Source: Pictodentalium vernedei
Lineage: Eukaryota > Mollusca > Scaphopoda > Dentaliida > Dentaliidae
NCBI GenBank assembly: GCA_031216915.1
Contig: JAUFNR010000011.1
Span: 434,001 to 498,000, forward strand
Reading direction: 5' to 3'
DNA: 64,000 nucleotides
Shown here: in pieces, positions 53,464-64,000 of the stretch
How the letters are laid out: the number at the start of each line of letters is the position of its first letter
How positions within the stretch are numbered: position 1 is the first letter of the stretch
Position numbers and translations under genes: made by a program
The notes under the pieces: model-generated
The model's input: only the letters and a program-made list of their open reading frames with translations
Told to the model about the DNA's origin: nothing
The model's database searches: none

Positions 53464-53757
53464 GGCCATGGCGACCCTACCGACATTACCAACCAGCCTA
53501 CGGTCAAACGCCTCCCCACACACCCTGATCGCCACACTGCCCGGCGAACCAGAAAGAACGTACAGCGTAACGAACGGCGACGCATTAAACAAAAATCAAA
53601 TCTTACCAGATTGGCTGATATAGCTAGCAAGCACACAACCGACCCGGTCGTTACAAGACCCACCACGCTATTGTCCACACGACACGTGTATAGCCTGACT
53701 AAAGGAACTGTTATACGCAACCCAAACCGTATACTTAGTACGAAACCAGCAAGACTA
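53464..53757 (+). repeat. Hybrid monomer F/C'/B
   Basis: F at the start (GGCCATGG), C' or C in the middle (CGCCTCCCC, GAAAGAACGTACAGC), and B at the end (CACGTGTATAG, GTTATACG, AACCCAAACC), followed by C. Two switches in one monomer imply two events or a conversion tract. The same structure recurs at 63458. Confidence 0.78.
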
Positions 53758-56108
53758 GGCCTTGGCGACCCTACCGACATTACCAACCAGCCTACGGTCA
53801 AACGCCTCCCCACACACCCTGATCGCCACACTGCCCGGCGAACCAGAAAGAACGTACAGCGTAACGAACGGCGACGCATTAAACAAAAATCAAATCTTAC
53901 CAGATTGGCTGATATAGCTAGCAAGCACACAACCGACCCGGTCGTTACAAGACCCACCACGCTATTGTCCACACGACGCGTGCATAGCCTGACTAAAGGA
54001 ACAGTTCTACGCAACCTAAACCGTATACTTAGTAAGAAACCAGCGTGACTAGGCCTTGGCGACCCTACCAACATTACCAACCAGCCTACGGTCAAACGCC
54101 CACCCACACACCCTGATCGCCACACTGCCCGGCAAACCAGAAGGAACGTAGAGCGTAACGAACGGCGACGCATTAAATAAAAATCAAATCTTACCAGATT
54201 GGCTGATATAGCTAGCAAGCACAAAACCGAAACGGTCGTTACAAGACCCACCACGCTATTGTCCACACGACGCGTGCATAGCCTGACTAAAGGAACTGTT
54301 CTACGCAACCTGAACCGTATACTTAGTACGAAACCAGCGTGACTAGGCCCTGGCGACCCTACCGACATTACCAACCAGCCTACGGTCAAACGCCTACCCA
54401 CACACCCTGATCGCCACACTACCCAGCGAACCAGAAGGAACATAGAGCGTAACGAATGGCGTCGAATTAAACAAAAATCAAATCTTACCAGATTGGCTGA
54501 TATAGCTAGCAAGCACACAACCGACCCGGTCGTTACAAGACCCACCACGCTATTGTCCACACGACGCGTGCATAGCCTGACTAAAGGAACTGTTCTACGC
54601 AACCTAAACCGTATACTTAGTACGAAAGCAGCGTGACTAGGCCATGGCGACCCTACCGACATTACCAACCAGCCTACGGTCAAACGCCTACCCACACACC
54701 CTGATCGCCACACTGCTCGGCGAACCAGAAGGAACGTAGAGCGTAACGAACAGCGACGCATTAAACAAAAATCAAATCTTACCAGATTGGCTGATATAGC
54801 TAGCAAGCACACAACCGACCCAGTCATTACAAGACTCACCACGCTATTGTCCACACGATGCGTGCATAGCCTGACTAAAGGAACTGTTCTACGCAACCTA
54901 AACCGTATACTTAGTACGAAACCAGCGTGACTAGGCCTTGGCGACCCTACCGACATTACCAACCAGCCTACGGTCAAACGCCTACCCACACACGCTGATC
55001 GCCACACTGCCCGGCGAACCAGAAGGAACGTAGAGCGTAACGAACTGCGACACATTAAACAAAAATCAAATCTTACCAGATTGGCTGATATAGCTAGCCA
55101 GCACACAACCGACCCGGTCGTTACAAGACCCACCACGCTATTGTCCACAAGACGCATGCATAGCCTTACTAAAGGAACTGTTCTACGCAACCTAAACCGT
55201 ATACTTAGTACGAAACCAGCGTGACTAGGCCTTGCGACCCTACCCACATTACCAACCAGCCTACGGTCAAACGCCTACCCACACACCCTGATCGCCACAC
55301 TGCCCGGCGAACCAGAAGGAACGTAGAGCGTAACGAACGGCGACGCATTAAACAAAAATCAAATCTTACCAGATTGGCAGATATAGCTAGCAAGCACACA
55401 ACCGACCCGGTCGTTACAAGACCCACCACGCTATTGTCCACACGACACGTGTATAGCCTGACTAAAGGAACTGTTATACGCAACCCAAACCGTATACTTA
55501 GTACGAAACCAGCGTGACTAGGCCTTGGCGACCCTACCGACAGTACCAACCAGCCTACGGTCAAACGCCTCCCCACACACCCTGATCGCCACACTGCCCG
55601 GCGAACCAGAAAGAACGTACAGCGTAACGAACGGCGACGCATTAAACAAAAATCAAATCTTACCAGATTGGCTGATATAGCTAGCAAGCACACAACCGAC
55701 CCGGTCGTTACAAGACCCATCACGCTATTGTCCACACGACGCGTGCATAGCCTGACTAAAGGAACAGTTCTACGCAACCTAAACCGTATACTTAGTACGA
55801 AACCAGCGTGACTAGGCCTTGGCGACCCTACCGACATTACCAACCAGCCTACGGTCAAACGCCTACCCACACACCCTGATCGCCACACTGCCCGGCAAAC
55901 CAGAAGGAACGTAGAACGTAACGAACGGCGGCACATTAAACAAAAATCAAATCTTACCAGATTGGCTGATATAGCTAGCAAGCACACAACCGACCCGGTC
56001 GTTACAAGACCCACCACGCTATTGTCCACACGACGCGTGCATAGCCTGACTAAAGGAACTGTTCTACGCAACCTAAACCGTATACTTAGTAAGAAACCAG
56101 CGTGACTA

Positions 56109-56402
56109 GGCCTTGGCGACCCTACCAACATTACCAACCAGCCTACGGTCAAACGCCTACCCACACACCCTGATCGCCACACTGCCCGGCAAACCAGAAG
56201 GAACGTAGAGCGTAACGAACGGCGACGCATTAAACAAAAATCAAATCTTACCAGATTGGCTGATATAGCTAGCAAGCACAAAACCGAAACGGTCGTTACA
56301 AGACCCACCACGCTATTGTCCACACGACACGTGTATAGCCTGACTAAAGGAACTGTTATACGCAACCCAAACCGTATACTTAGTACGAAACCAGCGTGAC
56401 TA
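56109..56402 (+). repeat. Hybrid monomer D'/B' at the super-repeat boundary
   Basis: It starts as D' (ACCAACATT, GGCAAACC, GCACAAAACCGAAACGG) and becomes B' or B by CACGTGTATAG near 56327, then GTTATACG and AACCCAAACC. It is followed by C, the first monomer of copy 2. This is the breakpoint that joined the end of super-repeat copy 1 to the start of copy 2. It also has TTAAACAAAA where D' normally has TTAAATAAAA. Confidence 0.82.
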
Positions 56403-59400
56403 GGCCTTGGCGACCCTACCGACATTACCAACCAGCCTACGGTCAAACGCCTCCCCACACACCCTGATCGCCACACTGCCCGGCGAACCAGAAAGAACGT
56501 ACAGCGTAACGAACGGCGACGCATTAAACAAAAATCAAATCTTACCAGATTGGCTGATATAGCTAGCAAGCACACAACCGACCCGGTCGTTACAAGACCC
56601 ACCACGCTATTGTCCACACGACGCGTGCATAGCCTGACTAAAGGAACAGTTCTACGCAACCTAAACCGTATACTTAGTAAGAAACCAGCGTGACTAGGCC
56701 TTGGCGACCCTACCAACATTACCAACCAGCCTACGGTCAAACGCCCACCCACACACCCTGATCGCCACACTGCCCGGCAAACCAGAAGGAACGTAGAGCG
56801 TAACGAACGGCGACGCATTAAATAAAAATCAAATCTTACCAGATTGGCTGATATAGCTAGCAAGCACAAAACCGAAACGGTCGTTACAAGACCCACCACG
56901 CTATTGTCCACACGACGCGTGCATAGCCTGACTAAAGGAACTGTTCTACGCAACCTGAACCGTATACTTAGTACGAAACCAGCGTGACTAGGCCCTGGCG
57001 ACCCTACCGACATTACCAACCAGCCTACGGTCAAACGCCTACCCACACACCCTGATCGCCACACTGCCCAGCGAACCAGAAGGAACATAGAGCGTAACGA
57101 ATGGCGTCGAATTAAACAAAAATCAAATCTTACCAGATTGGCTGATATAGCTAGCAAGCACACAACCGACCCGGTCGTTACAAGACCCACCACGCTATTG
57201 TCCACACGACGCGTGCATAGCCTGACTAAAGGAACTGTTCTACGCAACCTAAACCGTATACTTAGTACGAAAGCAGCGTGACTAGGCCATGGCGACCCTA
57301 CCGACATTACCAACCAGCCTACGGTCAAACGCCTCCCCACACACCCTGATCGCCACACTGCCCGGCGAACCAGAAAGAACGTACAGCGTAACGAACGGCG
57401 ACGCATTAAACAAAAATCAAATCTTACCAGATTGGCTGATATAGCTAGCAAGCACACAACCGACCCGGTCGTTACAAGACCCATCACGCTATTGTCCACA
57501 CGACGCGTGCATAGCCTGACTAAAGGAACAGTTCTACGCAACCTAAACCGTATACTTAGTACGAAACCACCGTGACTAGGCCTTGGCGACCCTACCGACA
57601 TTACCAACCAGCCTACGGTCAAATGCCTACCCACACACCCTGATCGCCACACTGCCCGGTAAACCAGAAGGAACGTAGAACGTAACGAACGGCGGCACAT
57701 TAAACAAAAATCAAATCTTACCAGATTGGCTGATATAGCTAGCAAGCACACAACCGACCCGGTCGTTACAAGACCCACCACGCTATTGTCCACACGACGC
57801 GTGCATAGCCTGACTAAAGGAACTGTTCTACGCAACCTAAACCGTATACTTAGTAAGAAACCAGCGTGACTAGGCCTTGGCGACCCTACCAACATTACCA
57901 ACCAGCCTACGGTCAAATGCCTACCCACACACCCTGATCGCCACACTGCCCGGCAAACCAGAAGGAACGTAGAGCGTAACGAACGGCGACGCATTAAATA
58001 AAAATCAAATCTTACCAGATTGGCTGATATAGCTAGCAAGCACAAAACCGAAACGGTCGTTACAAGACCCACCACGCTATTGTCCACACGACGCGTGCAT
58101 AGCCTGACTAAAGGAACTGTTCTACGCAACCTAAACCGTATACTTAGTACGAAACCAGCGTGACTAGGCCCTGGCGACCCTACCGACAATACCAACCAGC
58201 CTACGGTCAAACGCCTACCCACACACCCTGATCGCCACACTGCCCGGCGAACCAGAAGGAACATAGAGCGTAACGAATGGCGTCGAATTAAACAAAAATC
58301 AAATCTTACAAGATTGGCTGATATAGCTAGCAAGCACACAACCGACCCGGTCGTTACAAGACCCACCACGCTATTGTCCACACTACGCGTGCATAGCCTG
58401 ACTAAAGGAACTGTTCTACGCAACCTAAACCGTATACTTAGTACGAAACCAGCGTGACTAGGCCATGGCGACACTACCGACATTACCAACCAGCCTACGG
58501 TCAAACGCCTACCCACACACCCTGATCGCCACACTGCTCGGCGAACCAGAAGGAACGTAGAGCGTAACGAACAGCGACGCATTAAACAAAAATCAAATCT
58601 TACCAGATTGGCTGATATAGCTAGCAAGCACACAACCGACCCGGTCGTTACAAGACTCACCACGCTATTGTCCACACGATGCGTGCATAGCCTGACTAAA
58701 GGAACTGTTCTACGCAACCTAAACCGTATACTTAGTACGGAACCAGCGTGACTAGGCCTTCGCGACCCTACCGACATTACCAACCAGCCTACGGTCAAAC
58801 GCCTACCCACACACCCTGATCGCCACACTGCCTGGCGAACCAGAAGGAACCTAGAGCGTAACGAACGGCGACGCATTAAACAAAAATCAAATGTTACCAG
58901 ATTGGCTGATATAGCTAGCAAGCACACAACCGACCCGGTCGTTACAAGACCGACCACGCTATTGTCCACACGATGCGTGCATAGCCTGACTAAAGGAACT
59001 GTTCTACGCATCCTAAACCGTATACTTAGTACGAAACCAGCGTGACCAGGCCTTGCCGAACCTACCGACATTACGAACCAGCCTACGGTCAAACGCCTAC
59101 CCACACATCCTGATCGCCACACTGCCCGGCGAACCAGAAGGAACGTAGAGCGTAACAAACGGCGACGCATTAAACAAAAATCAAATCTTACCAGATTGGC
59201 TGATATAGCTAGCAAGCACACAACCGACCCAGTCGTTACAAGACCCACCACGCTATTGTCCACACGACGCGTGCATAGCCCGACTAAAGGAACTGTTCTA
59301 CGCAACCTAAATCGTATACTTAGTAAGAAACCAGCTTGACTAGGCCTTGGCGACCCTACCGACATTACCAACCAGCCTTCGGTCAAACGCCTACCCACAC

Positions 59401-62400
59401 ACCCCGATTGCCACACTGCCCGGCGAACCAGAAGGAACGTAGAGCGTAACGAACGGCGACGCATTAAACAAAAATCAAATCTTACCAGATTGGCTGATAT
59501 AGCTAGCAAGCACACAACCGACACGGTCGTTAGAAGACCCACCACACTATTGTCCACACGACGCATGCATAGCCTGACTAAAGGAACTGTTCTACGCAAC
59601 CTAAACCGTATACTTAGTACGAAACCAGCGTGACAAGGCCTTGGCGACCCTACCGACATTACCAACCAGCGTACGGTCAAATGCCTACCCACACACCCTG
59701 ATCGCCACACTGCCCGGCGAACTAGAAGGAACGTAGAGCGTAACGAACGGCGTCGAATTAAACAAAAATCAAATCTTACCAGATTGGCTGATATAGCTAG
59801 CAAGCACACAACCGACCCGGTCGTTACAAGACCCACCACGCTATTGTCCACACGACGCGTGCATAGCCTGACTAAAGGAACTGTTCTACGCAACCAAAAC
59901 CATATACTTAGTACGAAACCAGCGTGACTAGGCCTTGGCGACCCTACCGACATTACCAACCAGCCTACGGTCAAACGCCTACCCACACACGCTGATCGCC
60001 ACACTGCCCGGCGAACCAGAAGGAACGTAGAGCGTAACGAACTGCGACACATTAAACAAAAATCAAATCTTACCAGATTGGCTGATATAGCTAGCCAGCA
60101 CACAACCGACCCGGTCGTTACAAGACCCACCACGCTATTGTCCACAAGACGCGTGCATAGCCTTACTAAAGGAACTGTTCTACGCAACCTAAACCGTATA
60201 CTTAGTACGAAACCAGCGTGACTAGGCCTTGGCGACCCTACCAACATTACCAACCAGCCTACGGTCAAACGCCCACCCACACACCCTGATCGCCACACTG
60301 CCTGGCAAACCAGAAGGAACGTAGAGCGTAACGAACGGCGAGGCATTAAATAAAAATCAAATCTTACCAGATTGGCTGATATAGCTAGCAAGCACAAAAC
60401 CGAAACGGTCGTTACAAGACCCACCACGCTATTGTCCACACGACGCGTGCATAGCCTGACTAAAGGAACTGTTCTACACAACCTGAACCGTATACTTAGT
60501 ACGAAACCAGCGTGACTAGGCCCTGGCGACACTACCGACATTACCAACCAGCCTACGGTCAAACGCCTACCCACACACCCTGATCGCCACACTGCCCAGC
60601 GAACCAGAAGGAACATAGAGCGTAACGAATGGCGTCGAATTAAACAAAAATCAAATCTTACCAGATTGGCTGATATAGCTAGCAAGCACACAACCGACCC
60701 GGTCGTTACAAGACCCACCACGCTATTGTCCACACGACGCGTGCATAGCCTGACTAAAGGAACTGTTCTACGCAACCTAAACCGTATACTTAGTACGAAA
60801 GCAGCGTGACTAGGCCATGGCGACCCTACCGACATTACCAACCAGCCTACGGTCAAACGCCTACCCACACACCCTGATCGCCACACTGCTCGGCGAACCA
60901 GAAGGAACGTAGAGCGTAACGAACAGCGACGCATTAAACAAAAATCAAATCTTACCAGATTGGCTGATATAGCTAGCAAGCACACAACCGACCCGGTCAT
61001 TACAAGACCCACCACGCTATTGTCCACACGACGCGTGCATAGCCTGACTAAAGGAACAGTTCTACGCAACCTAAGCCGTATACTTAGTACGAAACCAGCG
61101 TGACTAGGCCTTGGCGACCCTACCGACATTACCAACCAGCCTACGGTCAAACGCCTACCCACACACCCTGATCGCCACACTGCCCGGCAAACCAGAAAGA
61201 ACGTAGAGCGTAACGAACGGCGGCGCATTAAACAAAAATCAAATCTTACCAGATTGGCTGATATAGCTAGCATGCACACAACCGACCTGGTCGTTACAAG
61301 ACCCACCACGCTATTGTCCAGACGACGCGCGCATAGCCTGACTAAAGGAACTGTTCTACGCAACCTAAACCGTATACTTAGTACGAAACCAGCTTGACTA
61401 GGCCTTGGCGACCCTACCGACATTACCAACCAGCCTTCGGCCAAACGCCTACCCACACACCCCGATTGCCACAATGCCTGGCGAACCAGAAGGAACGTAG
61501 AGCGTAACGAACGGCGACGCATTAAACAAAAATCAAATCTTACCAGATTGGCTGATATAGATAGCAAGCACACAACCGACCCGGTCGTTACAAGACCCAC
61601 CACGCTATTGTCCACACGACGCGTGCATAGCCTGACTAAAGGAACTGTTGTACGCAACCTAAACCGTATACTTAGTACGAAACCAGCGTGACTAGGCCTT
61701 GGCGACCCTACCGACATTACCAACCAGCCTACGGTCAAACGCCTCCCCACACACCCTGATCGCCACACTGCCCGGAGAACCAGAAGGAACGTAGAGCGTA
61801 ACGAACGGCGACGCATTAAACAAAAATCAAATCTTACCAGATTGGCTGATATAGCTAGCAAGCACACAACCGACCCGGTTGTTACAAGACCCACCACGCT
61901 ATTGTCCACAAGACGCGTGCATAGCCTGACTAAAGGAACTGTACTACGCAACCTAAACCGTATACTTAGTACGAAACCAGCGTGACTAGGCCTTGGCGAC
62001 CCTACCGACATTACCAACCAGCCTACGGTCAAACGCCTACCCACACACGCTGATCGCCACACTGCCCGGCGAACCAGAAGGAACGTAGAGCGTAACGAAC
62101 TGCGACACATTAAATAAAAATCAAATCTTACCAGATTGGCTGATATAGCTAGCCAGCACACAACCGACCCGGTCGTTACAAGACCCACCACGCTATTGTC
62201 CACACGACGCGTGCATAGCCTGACTAAAGGAACAGTTCTACGCAACCTAAACCGTATACTTAATACGAAACCAGCGTGACTAAGCCTTGGCGACCCTACC
62301 GACATTACCAACCAGCCTACGGTCAAACGCCTACCCACACACCCTGATCGCCACACTGCCCGGCAAACCAGAAGGAACGTAGAGCGTAACGAACGGCGGC

Positions 62401-64000
62401 GCATTAAACAAAAATCAAATCTTATCAGATTGGCTGATATAGCTAGCAAGCACACAACCGACCTGGTCGTTACAAGACCCACCACGCTATTGTCCAGACG
62501 ACGCATGCATAGCCTGACTAAAGGAACTGTTCTACGCAACCTAAACCGTATACTTAGTACGAAACCAGCTTGACTAGGCCTTGGCGACCCTACCGACATT
62601 ACCAACCAGCCTTCGGTCAAACGCCTACCCACACACCCCGATTGCCACACTGCCCGGCGAACCAGAAGGAACGTAGAGCATAACGAACGGCGACGCATTA
62701 AACAAAAATCAAATCTTACCAGATTCGCTGATATAGCTAGCAAGCACACAACCGACCCGGTCGTTACAAGACCCACCACGCTATTGTCCACACGACGCGT
62801 GCATAGCCTGACTAAAGGAACTGTTCTACGCAACCTGAACCGTATACTTAGTAAGAAACCAGCGTGACTAGGCCTTGGCGACCCTACCAACATTACCAAC
62901 CAGCCTACGGTCAAACGCCCACCCACACACCCTGATCGCCACACTGCCCGGCAAACCAGAAGGAACGTAGAGCGTAACGAACGCGACGCATTAAATAAAA
63001 ATCAAATCTTACCAGATTGGCTGATATAGCTAGCAAGCACAAAACCGAAACGGTCGTTACAAGACCCACCACGCTATTGTCCACACGACGCGTGCATAGC
63101 CTGACTAAAGGAACTGTTCTACGCAACCTGAACCGTATACTTAGTACGAAACCAGCGTGACTAGGCCCTGGCGACCCTACCGACATTACCAACCAGCCTA
63201 CGGTCAAACGCCTACCCACACACCCTGATCGCCACACTGCCCAGCGAACCAGAAGGAACATAGAGCGTAACGAATGGCGTCGAATTAAACAAAAATCAAA
63301 TCTTACCAGATTGGCTGATATAGCTAGCAAGCACACAACCGACCCGGTCGTTACAAGACCCACCACGCTATTGTCCACACGACGCGTGCATAGCCTGACT
63401 AAAGGAACTGTTCTACGCAACCTAAACCGTATACTTAGTACGAAAGCAGCGTGACTAGGCCATGGCGACCCTACCGACATTACCAACCAGCCTACGGTCA
63501 AACGCCTCCCCACACACCCTGATCGCCACACTGCCCGGCGAACCAGAAAGAACGTACAGCGTAACGAACGGTGACGCATTAAACAAAAATCAAATCTTAC
63601 CAGATTGGCTGATATAGCTAGCAAGCACACAACCGACCCGGTCGTTACAAGACCCACCACGCTATTGTCCACACGACACGTGTATAGCCTGACTAAAGGA
63701 ACTGTTATACGCAACCCAAACCGTATACTTAGTACGAAACCAGCATGACTAGGCCTTGGCGACCCTACCGACATTACCAACCAGCCTACGGTCAAACGCC
63801 TCCCCACACACCCTGATCGCCACACTGCCCGGCGAACCAGAAAGAACGTACAGCGTAACGAACGGCGACGCATTAAACAAAAATCAAATCTTACCAGATT
63901 GGCTGATATAGCTAGCAAGCACACAACCGACCCGGTCGTTACAAGACCCACCACGCTATTGTCCACACGACGCGTGCATAGCCTGACTAAAGGAACAGTT
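56403..64000 (+). repeat. Long-period super-repeat, copy 2 (runs off the window)
   Basis: Order: C D E F/C' G D' E' F' J K H I A D E F/N O P Q R S T/D D E F/C'/B C, the last incomplete from 63752. Same junctions and private marks as copy 1. R (61989) and S (62283) are two monomers here where copy 1 has a single R/S hybrid. Differences gained since duplication are few, for example CGGTAAACC near 57658, CACTACGCG near 58383, GCGAGGCATT near 60338, ATAGATAGC near 61559 and one G lost near 62983. The period is therefore 33 or 34 monomers. Confidence 0.87.

Larger units (their letters stand above)
46702..56402 (+). repeat. Long-period super-repeat, copy 1 (33 monomers, about 9.7 kb)
   Basis: Order: C D E F/C' G D' E' F' J K H I A D E F/N O P Q R/S T/D D E F/C'/B C D E F A' B' C' G D'/B'. 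It is matched by 56403-64000 at an offset of 9701 bp, rising to 9995 bp after about 52288, where copy 1 has one monomer fewer. Shared private marks include GACAATACC in E', GACACTACC in F' and in the second E, ATGTTACC in J, TTCGGCC and ACAATGCCTGG in P, CCGGAGAACC and GTACTACG in Q, and AGATTCGCTG in T/D. B' at 55228 is 293 bp (one G lost near 55234). Confidence 0.87.
1..64000. repeat. Satellite DNA array, 294-bp monomer, fills the window
   Basis: The same 294-bp unit repeats head to tail from the first to the last base, always in one orientation. GGCCTT at the monomer start recurs at 1, 295, 589, 883, 1177, then 1470, 1764 and so on. Single-base losses at 1177, 55228 and 62871 and a 44-bp loss at 37044 are the only net length changes I find. 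Monomers differ from one another by a few substitutions each, and the differences are shared between distant monomers in a fixed order, so the array is a higher-order repeat rather than a homogeneous tandem. The plus strand is rich in A and C (roughly 93 A, 95 C, 58 G and 48 T in one typical monomer by hand count). Homogeneous long arrays of this kind are known from centromeric and pericentromeric heterochromatin of eukaryotes; that location is inferred. I do not recognise the satellite family. No unique sequence lies at either end, so both array edges are outside the window. Confidence 0.98.

Noticed and set aside
1..64000. CRISPR array
   Set aside because: The repeating unit is 294 bp with no short repeat alternating with unique spacers; all of the unit is repeated.
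1..64000. Ribosomal spacer subrepeats, telomeric repeats or tandem transposon ends
   Set aside because: No rRNA coding sequence, no short telomere motif, and no terminal repeats or transposase/reverse transcriptase sequence were seen anywhere in the window.

Overview
The whole window is one uninterrupted satellite DNA array. I see no gene, RNA gene, transposon or unique sequence. The monomer is 294 bp, head to tail in a single orientation. The window holds 217 monomers plus a 249-bp partial one at the right end. Phasing on GGCCTT, monomers start at 1, 295, 589, 883 and so on. Only four units depart from 294 bp: three have lost 1 bp (1177, 55228, 62871) and one has lost 44 bp (37044). These four losses account for the length exactly: 217 x 294 - 47 = 63,751. 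This organisation points to a eukaryotic centromeric or pericentromeric satellite, or another heterochromatic block. I do not recognise the family and cannot name the organism. A hand count of one typical monomer gives about 52% GC and 24 CpG against about 19 expected. CpG is therefore not depleted, which argues weakly against a heavily methylated vertebrate-type satellite.

The monomers are not uniform. They fall into about 27 recurrent types, recognisable from shared substitutions. Here these are called A-F, A'-F' and G-U, plus two unclassified units X and Y. The types recur in fixed order, giving a multi-tier higher-order repeat (HOR). Layout: 1-3527 is a partial, rearranged 12-monomer unit. 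3528-8525 is a 17-mer of 4998 bp (A B C D E F A' B' C' G D' E' F' J K H I). 8526-15581 is a 24-mer of 7056 bp (A-F, A' B' C' G D' E', then H I L M N O P Q R S T U). 15582-30575 is three near-identical 17-mers in a row. 30576-37587 is a mosaic 24-mer with the 44-bp deletion. 37588-46113 is a 29-mer carrying a fresh 6-monomer tandem duplication. 46114-64000 is an irregular region that is itself a long duplication with a period of about 9.7-10.0 kb (33-34 monomers).

The 17-mer contains its own older history: A-F and A'-F' are two diverged copies of a six-monomer block. Likewise O P Q R and S T U A are two copies of a four-monomer block. Nearly every rearrangement joins monomers in register, often leaving a hybrid monomer that starts as one type and ends as another. 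This is the signature of unequal crossing over or conversion between homologous monomers.

Because 294 is 3 x 98, any frame without a stop in the monomer stays open across the array. That produces a minus-strand open frame of many kilobases (for example 1154-36283, 37041-55247 and 55205-62944). I do not annotate it as a gene. It contains three nonsense changes and four frame-breaking deletions, and most diagnostic substitutions change the residue.
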